Assembly: GCF_022024175.1 (NCBI RefSeq)
Contig: NZ_CP091794.1
Location: forward strand, 2,852,001 to 2,916,000
Direction: 5' to 3'
DNA length: 64,000 bases
From: Prevotella communis
Lineage (GTDB): Bacteria > Bacteroidota > Bacteroidia > Bacteroidales > Bacteroidaceae
Shown piece after piece: positions 1 through 10,289 of the stretch (its first letter is position 1; every line of letters begins with the position of its first letter). The notes under the pieces were generated by a model. That model was not told where the DNA came from. It saw only the letters and a program-made list of their open reading frames with translations, and did no database searches. A program made the translations under genes and the position numbers.

Positions 1-1537
1 AATAGTTCTCGTTGGTATTTACCAGCGTGAAATTGAAATGCTCCTGCAGTGAGAGGTGGTCATTGAACTGATAATGCGGTGTGATGCTGAAAGTCACCAT
101 ACGGTTACCAGACTCATTACGGTTCTCGCCATTACCCAGATTCAGGATAGCTGTGGGGTTAGCCAAGCGTACTGCATTGGCATAGATATTGCCATCATCC
201 TCGAAAGCCTTGCTGGCATAATCGTCGGCAGCCGACAGATAATGACTCAGTCTGCCGTTGACGTCGTATGCATAAGGTGAAAGGAATGGCGACTTAATCA
301 GTGAGAGGAAACCAGGTGCCGTTACCGTACCCACGGTCAGGTCGGCAGGCGCACCGTCATCACGCAAGTCACGGTTCACGTCACTATAGGCAGCATCGAA
401 ACGTACATCGAGTCCACGGAACACATGGATATCGGTGTTCAGTCGCATGTTGAAACGTGAAAAATCGTTTCCGCGCTGTGTAGCCTCGCCAAAAGAGTAG
501 CCTACAGAGAGGTTATAGTTAGCCACCTCATCACCACCCTGCACATTGATACCGTAGTTCGACACAAAGGTGTTATGATAAACCTCCTTTGTCCAGTCGG
601 TATTATTATGATAGGTCTTATAATAATAATTGCTGGGATCGGCATTGACAAACTCCATGCTCTGTACATTAGAGGTGAGTCCGCTCAACAACTCAGTAGC
701 ATAGAGGCGATAGTCCTCTGCACCCATCATCTTTGGCAGACGGGGCTGGAGCATAAACTGACCGTTGATATTCACATCAATCTTGGTAGCCATCGACTTA
801 TTGCGCTTGGTCTTGATGAGCAGGACGCCACCAGCTGCCTTGGCACCATAGATAGCCGTACCGTTCTTCAACACGGTGACACTCTCAATATCAGTAACGC
901 TCAAGTTGGCCAACAGGTTATTATAGTAACCGGAATGCAACATCTCGCGGTCGTACTGCATGTCTGTGATGACACCATCAATCACAACCAGGGGCTGGGC
1001 ATTTGTCTGAAGACTAGTCAGACCATTCATAAAAATGGTATTACCAATACCCAACTGGCCACTGCGGCCAACAGAATGGATATCAGCCCCCAACTGCTCT
1101 GCCACCAGGGGGTCGATGCTTACCTGAGCCGTATTCTCGAAACCTTCGGCACGACGACTGGATACAGATGTTGTAGAACGCTCATAGATAGGACTGAACG
1201 TATTAGGATAAAGCTCTGCGTTGGTCTTTTCCGTATTGGTACGGATAGCTTTCTGCAGGACCTGATAGCCCTCAACACGCATACTGACACTGCTCACGTA
1301 CTCGGGCACCTTCAACTCATAGGCACCAGTCTCATCAGTCATGGCAGTAAAACGATGGTTACCATAGGCTTCAACGATGACACCGGCCAAAGGCTTGCCC
1401 GTGGCAGCATCCATCACATAACCGCTCACCTTCTTCATCTCCTGAGCTGTCACTGTCAAGGGCAAAAAGATAAAGAGGCAAGAAGGCAGAATACCTTTTA
1501 CTATACCTTTTATATTATTATAGATTACTGTTTTCAT
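1..1537 (-). CDS. SusC/RagA-family TonB-dependent outer-membrane receptor, 3' part missing
   Basis: This is an outer-membrane receptor of the SusC family, expected to import a ligand captured by a SusD-type lipoprotein using TonB energy. The reading frame is open from ATG at 1537 to the window edge, so the C-terminal barrel is cut off. It begins with a signal peptide ending near TVTAQE, then a carboxypeptidase-like regulatory domain (VSGYVMDAATGKPLAGV), then a TonB plug (QPLVVIDGVI, SVTVLKNGTAIYGAKAAGGV). It lacks the usual long DEALQGRIAG signature of its neighbour at 6964. It lies 20 bp downstream of a fasciclin lipoprotein gene and is the last visible gene of the operon. A SusD partner for this second SusC is not in the window and may lie beyond position 1. 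Confidence 0.88.
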   Translation of the reverse strand, partial: MKTVIYNNIKGIVKGILPSCLFIFLPLTVTAQEMKKVSGYVMDAATGKPLAGVIVEAYGNHRFTAMTDETGAYELKVPEYVSSVSMRVEGYQVLQKAIRTNTEKTNAELYPNTFSPIYERSTTSVSSRRAEGFENTAQVSIDPLVAEQLGADIHSVGRSGQLGIGNTIFMNGLTSLQTNAQPLVVIDGVITDMQYDREMLHSGYYNNLLANLSVTDIESVTVLKNGTAIYGAKAAGGVLLIKTKRNKSMATKIDVNINGQFMLQPRLPKMMGAEDYRLYATELLSGLTSNVQSMEFVNADPSNYYYKTYHNNTDWTKEVYHNTFVSNYGINVQGGDEVANYNLSVGYSFGEATQRGNDFSRFNMRLNTDIHVFRGLDVRFDAAYSDVNRDLRDDGAPADLTVGTVTAPGFLSLIKSPFLSPYAYDVNGRLSHYLSAADDYASKAFEDDGNIYANAVRLANPTAILNLGNGENRNESGNRMVTFSITPHYQFNDHLSLQEHFNFTLVNTNENY

Positions 1538-1550
1538 ATTCGTTCTATTT

Positions 1551-1580
1551 TTACTTTTTACTCTTCACTCTTCATTTTCT
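1551..1580. repeat. AGTGAAGAGTAAAAAG word repeat at gene end
   Basis: On the minus strand ATGAAGAGTGAAGAGTAAAA encodes the last residues and stop of the fasciclin gene. Same word family as at 14272, 24640 and 24917. Confidence 0.7.
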
Positions 1581-3183
1581 TGGGACGCAGGTAGATGCAG
1601 TCGAGCAACATCTCGCGTGAATAGTTTGGAGTATCCTTAGCCAGAATGCTACATCTCAGTTTAACCGTTACCTTGTTATTCGTCTGACCATAGTTGCAGA
1701 CGGGGAACTTAAAGTCCTCGGCAACCACTACGGTATCAACGACCTCCGGACGGGTCTTGAACTTCTGCTTATTACCGCAGTCAAATGTCTTTGCATTACC
1801 ATTCTCATCAACATAGTTGATTTCTGCCTGGAACTGACAAGGCTTCAGATTGGTCTTGGTGGGGTCATAGACCGTCTGAGGCAGTGTTACGATACAGATA
1901 TCGTAGGTACCTGCCAACGTGTTGCTCAACTTAAAGGTCATCGTCCAGTTACTGGTGTTCTTCTCAGGAGAGATAACCAGGTACTCATTCTCCGACACGC
2001 TATCTGCCACATGATGAAGCGTGGTGTAACTTGACAAGGTATTATCAATAATCACGCCCTTAGCCTCACCCTCGCAGCGAATCTCGCGCTGATAGGTCAT
2101 CTGTGGTGTGAACGGCCACTTGTCCGTGGTGTAGAGCGTACCATTACTGCAGGCAGACGGTGTAGCACCATAGAAGATACCACCTTCTTCAAACGGCTTA
2201 TAGAACACATGATACTTGGGATACTTCTTATCATATGCCCGCGTTTTCAGTGAGTCTTCAGGACTGGCCTGAATGGTACGACTGAAAATGGCATCTGCCA
2301 ACAGGGCCGAATTGGCATATAAACGCTGCAGAGAGTCACCGCCCTCAACCTTTGAGTCATAACGGAAATACGACATAGCCTCCTGCCATACGCGCTGCCA
2401 TTCGTCATTTGAAGGCACAATCATATAATAGGTAGAGTCTTCATCGGCTATTCTGCCAACCTGTTCCAGCAATTTGTTACGTTCAATGAACACTGAATCC
2501 ACATAGAGCTGCTCACCGTCAACCATGTCACCTTCCACGGAAAGTGAAGGACTGAACTCATCCTCCTCGTAACTGGTCAGCTGTTCACCAATCTTCGTAT
2601 AACGGTCATCGTTTATCAGCACCTCGTAGAGGTTATGACGGTAAGGTAGCGTATTCTCCAAAACATGCAGGATGCCACCTTTAGCCCTCATATTCTTCTC
2701 TTTCAGATTAACGCCCATCACCTGTCCATTGCCAATAGACGCACGTTTGGTGTTAAGCAGGAAGAAATCCGTGGGCTGGTCTGTATCATTCGTCAGACTG
2801 AACGACAGGTGATTACCCACGAATGAGCGTACCACCATAGAGTCACCCTTATCTGTTTCCAACAGGGCAAGCACAGAGTCCTTATTGAATGTGCCATTGA
2901 CGGGTGCCAGCACGGTATAGGTCTGCGAGCCATTTAGGAGATCAGCATAACTGATATCCGTCTTTTTATGCTGGCGCAGCACCATCGTCTTGCTGAGCAC
3001 CTCACTGAAATCGCTCAATTCCGGGTTCTGCTGGATGGTCTGCCACAAAGACTGCTGACCACCGGCCTGCGCAACAGGATCCTCATAATGGTCGTCCCAT
3101 TCGCTGCAGGCCGTTGTCAGAGACACGGCCCCGCAGCCTACGCAGAACGCTAAGAAATAATGTTTGATATTATTCGTTGTCAT
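1558..3183 (-). CDS. Fasciclin (FAS1)-domain lipoprotein, 541 aa
   Basis: This is a probable surface lipoprotein with fasciclin-type adhesion domains. The start is taken as ATG 3183; the longer frame to 3213 would need TTG. The signal peptide ends in a lipobox with Cys26 (SLTTAC). FAS1-like segments are visible at about residues 38-135 (NPELSDFSEVL, then YTVLAPVNGTFNKDS) and again near 190-290 (YYMIVPSNDEWQRVW). The rest is beta-rich and I do not recognise it. It follows a second fasciclin lipoprotein gene with a 30-bp gap and precedes a SusC gene, so it probably acts as an accessory binding protein of the Sus-like complex. Its last codons (KKMKSEE) lie in a GTGAAGAGTGAA-type word repeat. Confidence 0.75.
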   Translation of the reverse strand: MTTNNIKHYFLAFCVGCGAVSLTTACSEWDDHYEDPVAQAGGQQSLWQTIQQNPELSDFSEVLSKTMVLRQHKKTDISYADLLNGSQTYTVLAPVNGTFNKDSVLALLETDKGDSMVVRSFVGNHLSFSLTNDTDQPTDFFLLNTKRASIGNGQVMGVNLKEKNMRAKGGILHVLENTLPYRHNLYEVLINDDRYTKIGEQLTSYEEDEFSPSLSVEGDMVDGEQLYVDSVFIERNKLLEQVGRIADEDSTYYMIVPSNDEWQRVWQEAMSYFRYDSKVEGGDSLQRLYANSALLADAIFSRTIQASPEDSLKTRAYDKKYPKYHVFYKPFEEGGIFYGATPSACSNGTLYTTDKWPFTPQMTYQREIRCEGEAKGVIIDNTLSSYTTLHHVADSVSENEYLVISPEKNTSNWTMTFKLSNTLAGTYDICIVTLPQTVYDPTKTNLKPCQFQAEINYVDENGNAKTFDCGNKQKFKTRPEVVDTVVVAEDFKFPVCNYGQTNNKVTVKLRCSILAKDTPNYSREMLLDCIYLRPKKMKSEE

Positions 3184-3213
3184 AATTATCAATTTTCTTT
3201 TTTCGATTGTCAA

Positions 3214-5205
3214 TTAGAATGGATTTTCACCTTCCGGATCATCATAGACATCCTTGGGACAGAGTTCTACGTAGTCAAGAGACATATAGAGCGAGTTACC
3301 CGGCAGGATCTGGCGGAAACGCAGCCAGTAGTCCTGGTCGGCACGCATCGTCTGACGTACAAGGATACGGCGCAAACAGTTGCTCTGGTCACGCAGACTG
3401 GTACCATTACGTGTACCATAGCTGGCCATAGCCTTCATGAAACCACGGTTACGCATAGCCTTATCGTTTGCGCGGTCTTCCTCCACATCACCAGTATCGT
3501 CCACACGACCGGCATTACTATCAAGGATACGGAAGCTGACAGGGATACCGCAGGCCTCATTATTCAGGTAAACCTGGGCAATACCACGGTCATCACCCTG
3601 TGAGTAACCGATACGTACCTCATAAGTACCATCCATAGGCACAGAAGGCAGTTTGATAGAGGCATCGAAGCGCTCACCGGTGATACATACACCACTACCC
3701 TCATAGTGTACCCATCCTTCCTGCTCATTTCCACATCCCACGAAGGTATTTGCATTGTGCATCTTGAAGTTCATCAGATAACCATGCTTGTAGCCAATCA
3801 TCATACGGTCCTTACCCATGTAATAGTAACGTGCATGAGAGTTCATGAACTCAGGACTCAGACAGCTGCTGTCGATACGGATACGGCGGTTGAGCACATT
3901 TGAGCGTACATCCTTGGAATAAACCAGGATACCGTCGATATAGTGATAGATACCGTTACTACACTCAGCGCCCTTTTCCTTCAGCACATGGATACCTTCC
4001 TGTTCCACCGTCTTCTTAGGTTTCGTCCATACACCATTCACAGAAGCATAAGTCTCCTTGCGGTTGATATAGACCTCTTCACCGGCAGGACTGCTGAAAC
4101 GCATGATGGTATGAGGAGCCATTGTCTCGAAATATTCTTCAGGGTCGTAAGACTCTACCAGGAACTTGTTCTTCCAGAGTGCACCCTTACAGTGAACCCA
4201 GTAGTCACGGTCGCCCTTACATGGCATCAGGTGATAACTGATGAAACGGTTCAATGGGTTACGACGATCCTTGTAGTCGTTGTCGTAGTCCAAGTCATCG
4301 GGGTAAGACTCATGATAGATCGTGTTGGCAAACTGAATCAGTTCATCCAGGTTATGGATACCATTTGCCTCAAAGACAGAGTCGGTTTCCACAAAGGCCG
4401 TAAACATGAACTTACGTTCCTTGGGGTAATAGGTCGTTGTCTTCTGGCCAGAGCCGTCACCGGCCGTAGAGTTTACCACGCCAAAGCCTTTACCACCGAT
4501 AGCAGAGTCGGGGTCTACTGTATAGGTCTGGTCGATATACTTCATCAGCGAGTCGGCCATGCCAGTCAGACGAAGAGCCTGATAGAAGATGCTCAGCTTG
4601 GGATTCTGTTCAATCAGGGCTGGCAGCAAGTCGTTGCTGGCCTTGATGACATGGTCAATGACATGAACTACGCCATTGGTCACCGAGTCGTCACGCTGAA
4701 TCAGACGTGATTTCTCGTTGACATAGAATACCAGCGCATTATTATTGACCACATCACTGTCCGAGGTCATGTTGATATAGTTATCATTCATGTTGACTGG
4801 CGACACCTCATCACCCATATCGGTTGTGAAGTAAGCCTTGTCACTCACAATATGCGTGCGTGAGAGGGTGTCACAAATCTCCTTAGGAAGACTGTCAACA
4901 CAAGGATAGCCTTTCTCTTTCAGATACAGCTGGATAGCTTCATTGGTTGGAGCGAAGACGGTATAGTGTCCGTAAGTCTTCAGCATACCAAGATAGTTAC
5001 CCTTCTGGAGGATATACTTGAAGTCACTGAACTGCGCATCATCGGCCTCGATGAACTCTGCAGCAGTGAGACGTACCGAAGAATAGAAATTCAGAGGTGC
5101 GTCGCTGTCGTCGTCAGAACAAGAAGTCGTCACTGCGCCAACAGCCAACAGGCAACATGCAGCGGCCAGTTGCCATATATTTCTATATATTTTCATTATA
5201 TTCAT
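3214..5205 (-). CDS. Fasciclin (FAS1)-domain lipoprotein, about 663 aa
   Basis: This is a predicted surface lipoprotein. ATG 5205 is preferred, with ATG 5196 possible; the frame to 5214 starts with TTG. The signal peptide ends in TTSCSDDD (lipobox Cys29). The first FAS1 domain runs over about residues 45-190 (FKYILQKGNYLGMLKTY, then YTVFAPTNEAI, GVVHVIDHVIKAS). A second, weaker one follows at about 195-320. The C-terminal half contains a beta-sandwich-like region ending YMSLDYVELCPKD. It is paralogous in layout to the next gene at 1558. It lies directly after susD, separated only by a 23-bp stretch of AATTGACAATTG-type word repeat. The ligand is unknown. Confidence 0.75.
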   Translation of the reverse strand: MNIMKIYRNIWQLAAACCLLAVGAVTTSCSDDDSDAPLNFYSSVRLTAAEFIEADDAQFSDFKYILQKGNYLGMLKTYGHYTVFAPTNEAIQLYLKEKGYPCVDSLPKEICDTLSRTHIVSDKAYFTTDMGDEVSPVNMNDNYINMTSDSDVVNNNALVFYVNEKSRLIQRDDSVTNGVVHVIDHVIKASNDLLPALIEQNPKLSIFYQALRLTGMADSLMKYIDQTYTVDPDSAIGGKGFGVVNSTAGDGSGQKTTTYYPKERKFMFTAFVETDSVFEANGIHNLDELIQFANTIYHESYPDDLDYDNDYKDRRNPLNRFISYHLMPCKGDRDYWVHCKGALWKNKFLVESYDPEEYFETMAPHTIMRFSSPAGEEVYINRKETYASVNGVWTKPKKTVEQEGIHVLKEKGAECSNGIYHYIDGILVYSKDVRSNVLNRRIRIDSSCLSPEFMNSHARYYYMGKDRMMIGYKHGYLMNFKMHNANTFVGCGNEQEGWVHYEGSGVCITGERFDASIKLPSVPMDGTYEVRIGYSQGDDRGIAQVYLNNEACGIPVSFRILDSNAGRVDDTGDVEEDRANDKAMRNRGFMKAMASYGTRNGTSLRDQSNCLRRILVRQTMRADQDYWLRFRQILPGNSLYMSLDYVELCPKDVYDDPEGENPF

Positions 5206-5237
5206 AATTTTCAATGTTCAATTGTCAATTATCGTCT
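5201..5237. repeat. AATTGACAATTG word repeat between susD and fasciclin gene
   Basis: Minus strand GATAATTGACAATTGAAC followed by ATTGAAAATTATGAA. Related words also occur at 3183-3216, 6940-6966, 10275-10292 and 23246-23258. Confidence 0.75.
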
Positions 5238-6943
5238 TAGTTCTTCTGCAGATCGGCATCACCACCTGTATTATAGGCAGGATTCTGCGTCAAATAGGGG
5301 TTTACCTTCAGTTCTGAACGGCTATAAGGCATATAAAGCGCATTGGGGTCGGCCAGACGGATCTGGATACCACCGATATTCGTCAGCTGTTTCTTGGTAA
5401 CAGTCTTAGCCAGTTCCCTGGTGCTGCCAGTGCGACGGGCCATACGTACCAGGTCAAACCAGCGCTTACCCTCGAACATGAACTCACGTTGACGTTCCTC
5501 CATCACAAGCTTTCTCATATCATCAAGGGTGTTCTTATAGTCATCAAATTTGAGCACCTCGCCACTACCGGGTGTCAACGAGTTGACAGCACGTCGGTTC
5601 ACAGCATTAATCAGCGTGAAGGCATCCTCATAATTGTCACTACCCTGCTCTATCAGCGCCTCAGCCTTCATCAGCATCACGTCAGTAAGGCGATAGACAA
5701 TCCAATTGGAGAAATTCTCCGAACGCCAGCTATAACTTGGTTTCCAGTTGGTCTTCGTATTATCCAGCTCAACCGTCTGGGCACCATACTTAGAAATCCA
5801 GTAGGCTGTTCCTCGCTCGTAGATTGACTCGTAGGCACGGCAATCCTTGGTATTGAAGAGTTCCGTATTCTTTGTGGGCAAGCCATCATAGAATCCATCA
5901 TAAGCCACCAGATTACCGCTGGTAATTTGATTATTGTTCACGTGCGTAAAGAACGAACCAACATATGAATTCTGATTATCGGTATTGCTACTTACATAAG
6001 AAATCTCAAAGATACTCTCAAAAGAGTTACCTTCGCCAAAGATTGCATTATAGGCATTACCGGAAAGGCTACCTACCTTCTCAAGATAGAGAGGTATCTC
6101 GTTGAACAACTGCACATCATTCTGCAAACGACGTTTCAGCAGCTTGTCGAACTCATCTTTCTTGAAGTCAATCACATAGTCACAACATTCCACGCACTTC
6201 TTCCAGTCGCCCTGCCACAGATAGAGGTCGGCCAGGAGCGCATACATGGCAGGACGGGTGACGCGAGCCGTATTGTCACGCTCAGCATCACTGTCAATCC
6301 TGTCAGGACTCGGTTTGCGGAAATACATGGGTGCATCATCTTTCACCGATTCCATGTCGGCAATGATATTATTGAGCACCACATCAAATGAATCGGCAGG
6401 AATACGATACTCCTTCGTATCATCGATACTGGGTTCGCGTGTGAATGGTACATCACGGAAAGTGCGAATCAGGTAGAAGTAACACAGTGAACGGATGAAT
6501 GTAGCCTCTGCAATATTGGCCTTCATCTCCGACTGCGTATAGTTTGGATCCAACTCCTGCACCTTGGGAGCATAGTGCATCAGAATATTACAACGATTGA
6601 TAGTCTGATAAAAAGCCGTCCAGTTGCAGTAACCGTTTGTTGGCAGGATATTCTCCTTCAACATCTGCTCCAGGTCCTGTGCCGACGAGTTTCCCATCCT
6701 GATATTATCAGAGCGAACCTCACCCCACAGTCCCATACGGGTCACACAATCACCCGACTGAAGACTCTCGTAGCAACCCATCAGCACACTGGTGACGTCG
6801 CTCTCCTTGGTCCAGTAGTTCTCGAGCACCACATCATTCATGGGCAGCACATCGAGGAAATCATTGCAGCCTGCTGTAGTAAAGGCAACACCACAGCCCA
6901 TTGCAAGAACGGCCAAGTTATGTTTTATGTTTTTGGTAATCAT
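5237..6943 (-). CDS. SusD/RagB-family nutrient-binding lipoprotein, 568 aa
   Basis: This is a SusD-family outer-membrane lipoprotein that would cap the SusC channel encoded just upstream. The signal peptide ends in TTAGCNDFLDV with lipobox Cys26; CxDFLDVxP is the classic SusD N-terminus. The helical TPR-rich region includes EATFIRSLCYFYLIRTFRDVPF and YALLADLYLWQGDWKKC. The family's C-terminal RagB segment is visible near the end (ERQREFMFEGKRWFDLVRMAR). Length is typical for the family. The start ATG 6943 lies 21 bp after the susC stop. Confidence 0.93.
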   Translation of the reverse strand: MITKNIKHNLAVLAMGCGVAFTTAGCNDFLDVLPMNDVVLENYWTKESDVTSVLMGCYESLQSGDCVTRMGLWGEVRSDNIRMGNSSAQDLEQMLKENILPTNGYCNWTAFYQTINRCNILMHYAPKVQELDPNYTQSEMKANIAEATFIRSLCYFYLIRTFRDVPFTREPSIDDTKEYRIPADSFDVVLNNIIADMESVKDDAPMYFRKPSPDRIDSDAERDNTARVTRPAMYALLADLYLWQGDWKKCVECCDYVIDFKKDEFDKLLKRRLQNDVQLFNEIPLYLEKVGSLSGNAYNAIFGEGNSFESIFEISYVSSNTDNQNSYVGSFFTHVNNNQITSGNLVAYDGFYDGLPTKNTELFNTKDCRAYESIYERGTAYWISKYGAQTVELDNTKTNWKPSYSWRSENFSNWIVYRLTDVMLMKAEALIEQGSDNYEDAFTLINAVNRRAVNSLTPGSGEVLKFDDYKNTLDDMRKLVMEERQREFMFEGKRWFDLVRMARRTGSTRELAKTVTKKQLTNIGGIQIRLADPNALYMPYSRSELKVNPYLTQNPAYNTGGDADLQKN

Positions 6944-6963
6944 AATTTCCAGTTTTTTATCAA

Positions 6964-9900
6964 TTAGAAAGAAATAGTAACGCCGCCGGTGAATGACTTG
7001 GCACGTGGTGTCTGTGCATTATCCGTCACGACACCATAGCCACCGTAACCCACCTCAGGATCGGCACCTGAATACTTAGTCAGTACAAACAAGTTGTTAG
7101 CCGATACATACAGACTCAACTGGTTCAGACCGAGCTTTTTCAGATGCTTCTGTGGTACAGCATAGCTCAGCTGTGTATAGTTCAGACGGATGAAAGAACC
7201 ATCCTCCACGAAGCGGTCGCTACCCAACCAGTTATAACCATAATTATATAGCGCGCGCGGGATGGGGGCGATGTCACCCTCTACACGCCAGCGCCACAGC
7301 ACGGCACGACTCTGGTTGTTGTTTGAATACATATTCTCTGCATTCATACGTGCCTTATTGATAATCTTGTTGCCATAACGGAAGTTAAACTGGTTGTTCA
7401 GTGTGAGACGGCCGAAGTGCAACTTAAAGCCGAAACCACCGGTAAACTTAGGCAGAGAAGAGCCGAGATATACGATATCCAACTCATTGATCTGTCCGTC
7501 GTGGTTGATATCCTCATAGATAGCGTCACCACCCTTGAACTCCTTCTCATCTTCCTCGATGCCGGTGTAGCAGAATCTCATAGGCTTCGTGCGACCGTAG
7601 TTGTCCACGATGACATTGCCATCCTTATCACGTGCCACAGGAGCATTTGGTCCGCTCACACCGGGAACCTCTACCTCAGAGTACTTGCTGTACTGGTATA
7701 CACCCTTGTAGCGGAAGCCATAGATACCACCCAGAGGACGGTTCAGCTCCACACGTGAGAGGTAGCTGCCATTCTTCTTGTCAAAGTCATTATTCAGTGA
7801 AGCCAGCACGGTCTCATCCATCTCTGTCAACTTATTGCGGTTGTTGGCAAAAGTAACGTTGAAGTCAACCGAGAACTTACCGGCCTTGATGATACGGTTA
7901 CCATTCAGGTTAAACTCCCAACCAACATTCTCCATGGCGCCAACATTCTGATAATCCAAAGAGGGGAAACCAGAACTTGAAGGCAGTGAGCGGTTACCCA
8001 TCAGCAGATCGGTGGTCTTCTGACGATACACCTCCACATTACCACTAATCAACTCATTCCAGAAACCGAAGTCAAGACCGAAGTTGATGGTCTCCTTCTG
8101 TTCCCACTTCAGTTTCTTCAACTGGATATTCTTCTGGTACACAGAACCGTAGTTCATATAACCCTTACCACCGGTATACTTACTGTAGTAAAGACCTTCA
8201 CCGCCTGGAGGGTTACCTACGATACCCCATCCCAAACGGGCGGCGAGCATCGACACGAAAGGAAGACCTTTCTTCATCCATGGCTCATCACTGACAATCC
8301 ACTTACCTGACAAAGCAGGGAAGTTACCCCAGCGCTTGTCATTACCAAACTTGGTCGTACCGTCGCGACGTACAGAGAAGTCGGCTACGTAACGGCCCTT
8401 GTAAGCATAGTGGGCAGAATAGGTGAAATACAGACTACGCCACTGGCCAGGTGAAGCACTGAAGGCGTCAATGATACCTGCTGCACTGGTAGAACGGATA
8501 GTACCGGAAGGCAGACCGTACTCACTGGTATTCTGGTTGGTGCTTGTACCCTTTGTCAACTGCCCGCGCAGCAACATCATCAAAGAGTGATCCTTGTTAC
8601 GGAACTGTGGTACGAAGGTCAGTGTATGTGTTGTGGTAACACCCAGACTCTTATTGGCAGTGCTGGTAGCCAGGTTGGCATCCTTACTTGTCCATCCGCC
8701 TGTACTCAGTTCCACAGGACGGAACATATCATTATAGCGGTTAGAGATATTGAACACAATCTTACCCTCGTAAGTGAGTCGGGTCTGTTCATTCTCAATA
8801 CCCAACAGCTCATAGTTCAACTTGAACTCAGGTTCAATATTATAGCTACTCTCCTCGCTCTGAGCAAGATAAGCCAGAGCAATGGGGTTGTAGTCCTTAT
8901 ACTGGTTGTCCTCAAACACCTTATTGGAGCTGGGCAGCATGTTATAGAACTCACTCAGCGAGTTACCATTCTTATCCTCCTCGTAGATGCTCAGGTTAGG
9001 CATACGACGATAAGCAACAGACAGCAGGTCTGAATAGTTCTTATGGTTGTCGGTATAAGTCAGCGACACATTGGTCGCAATCTTGATACGGTCAGACACG
9101 AAATAGTCCAAAGCCACACGTGTGGTGAAACGGTCCAACTGCTGCTTGATGATAGAACCAGTCTCGTGGTCGTAACCGGCAGCAATACGGAAGTTAGCCT
9201 TCTCACCACCACCGCTCAGTGACACATAGTGGTTCTGGCGCCAACCAGTCTTCTTCACAGCATCTACCCAGTCGGTATTATTGTTATACATCTGATACTC
9301 AGAGAACTTACCACCAGAGACATAGTTAATCTCATTGATGTCATCACTGGCATTGGGATCCATGTGAGGATTGAAATACTCCTCTTTCAGCAGCATGGTG
9401 TACTCGTCACCGTTCAGCAGTTTCATACCGTTGGGCTGATAGGTTCCGGTCAGACGGAAGCTATAGGTTACGCGCGTATTACCACGTGCGCCACGCTTGG
9501 TCTTGATCTCGATAACACCATTACCACCCTGTGAACCCCAGATAGCGGTAGCAGCAGCATCTTTCAATACTGAGATACTCTCAATATCCTCGGGGTTGAT
9601 GTTCAGCAGTTCTGCGAATTTCTCATCATTGGCCGACTGGAAGTCGAAGTCGGAAGGTGCACCACCCTGCAACACATTACCATCGACCACAATCAGAGGT
9701 TCGCTTGAACTGTTAATACTCGACACACCACGCAGACGCATTGAAGTACCGCTACCCAGGTTACCCGAGTTGGCCACGATATCCAGACCGGCGATACGAC
9801 CCTGCAGAGCCTCATCAACGGTTGTCACTGACAGACCCTCGAACTCCTTCATGTCGATGCTCTGACGGGCAGACGAGATTTCCTTGACGGGAATCTGCAG

Positions 9901-10275
9901 ACCTGAACCGCCGGCTTTCTTACTTGAAACGATTTCAACACCCGTCAGCGTGGTCTGGTCCACCAATTTAATATTATAGTGGGTCTTGTTGATAGGCAGA
10001 ATCTGCGTCTTACATCCCACATAAGAGATTTTCAACTTATCCTTCGGATTCTTCAGCTTGAAGGAGAAGTTACCATTCATATCTGTTGTAGCAGCGGCCA
10101 CGATACGGTTGGCGGCGTCTATCTCAATGACGTTGGCCTGCATCACAGGACCGAAGGCATCAGTCACTGTTCCGCTGATGATATCGCCCGCTTTCTGGGC
10201 ATAGGAACTGATAATTGACAACTGACAACTGAAAATTATCAATCCTAAAATTCTAGCAAATCTTTTACTCATCAT
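6964..10275 (-). CDS. SusC/RagA-family TonB-dependent receptor, about 1103 aa
   Basis: This is a complete SusC-type outer-membrane transporter paired with the SusD gene downstream. ATG 10275 (or 10272) is preferred; the frame to 10287 begins with TTG. After the signal peptide come a regulatory beta-sandwich (ISGTVTDAFGPVMQANV), the plug with the SusC signature VDEALQGRIAGLDI, PLIVVDGNVL and SVLKDAAATAIWGSQGGNGV, and then the beta-barrel ending GGVTISF. Part of the signal peptide (about residues 15-22 of the hydrophobic stretch, read as FSCQLSII) is encoded by a GTTGTCAGTTGTCAATT word repeat. The substrate cannot be read from the sequence and no glycosidase accompanies the pair. Confidence 0.95.
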   Translation of the reverse strand: MMSKRFARILGLIIFSCQLSIISSYAQKAGDIISGTVTDAFGPVMQANVIEIDAANRIVAAATTDMNGNFSFKLKNPKDKLKISYVGCKTQILPINKTHYNIKLVDQTTLTGVEIVSSKKAGGSGLQIPVKEISSARQSIDMKEFEGLSVTTVDEALQGRIAGLDIVANSGNLGSGTSMRLRGVSSINSSSEPLIVVDGNVLQGGAPSDFDFQSANDEKFAELLNINPEDIESISVLKDAAATAIWGSQGGNGVIEIKTKRGARGNTRVTYSFRLTGTYQPNGMKLLNGDEYTMLLKEEYFNPHMDPNASDDINEINYVSGGKFSEYQMYNNNTDWVDAVKKTGWRQNHYVSLSGGGEKANFRIAAGYDHETGSIIKQQLDRFTTRVALDYFVSDRIKIATNVSLTYTDNHKNYSDLLSVAYRRMPNLSIYEEDKNGNSLSEFYNMLPSSNKVFEDNQYKDYNPIALAYLAQSEESSYNIEPEFKLNYELLGIENEQTRLTYEGKIVFNISNRYNDMFRPVELSTGGWTSKDANLATSTANKSLGVTTTHTLTFVPQFRNKDHSLMMLLRGQLTKGTSTNQNTSEYGLPSGTIRSTSAAGIIDAFSASPGQWRSLYFTYSAHYAYKGRYVADFSVRRDGTTKFGNDKRWGNFPALSGKWIVSDEPWMKKGLPFVSMLAARLGWGIVGNPPGGEGLYYSKYTGGKGYMNYGSVYQKNIQLKKLKWEQKETINFGLDFGFWNELISGNVEVYRQKTTDLLMGNRSLPSSSGFPSLDYQNVGAMENVGWEFNLNGNRIIKAGKFSVDFNVTFANNRNKLTEMDETVLASLNNDFDKKNGSYLSRVELNRPLGGIYGFRYKGVYQYSKYSEVEVPGVSGPNAPVARDKDGNVIVDNYGRTKPMRFCYTGIEEDEKEFKGGDAIYEDINHDGQINELDIVYLGSSLPKFTGGFGFKLHFGRLTLNNQFNFRYGNKIINKARMNAENMYSNNNQSRAVLWRWRVEGDIAPIPRALYNYGYNWLGSDRFVEDGSFIRLNYTQLSYAVPQKHLKKLGLNQLSLYVSANNLFVLTKYSGADPEVGYGGYGVVTDNAQTPRAKSFTGGVTISF
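10204..10243. repeat. AATTGACAACTGACAACTG word repeat inside the susC signal peptide
   Basis: In frame, encoding part of FSCQLSIISSYAQ. Confidence 0.75.
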
Positions 10276-10289
10276 AATAATTATCAATA

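Noticed and set aside
575..1594. Long plus-strand open frame opposite the SusC fragment
   Set aside because: It runs antisense to a clear SusC coding region with no own start signals or recognisable domain; it is a complement-strand artefact.
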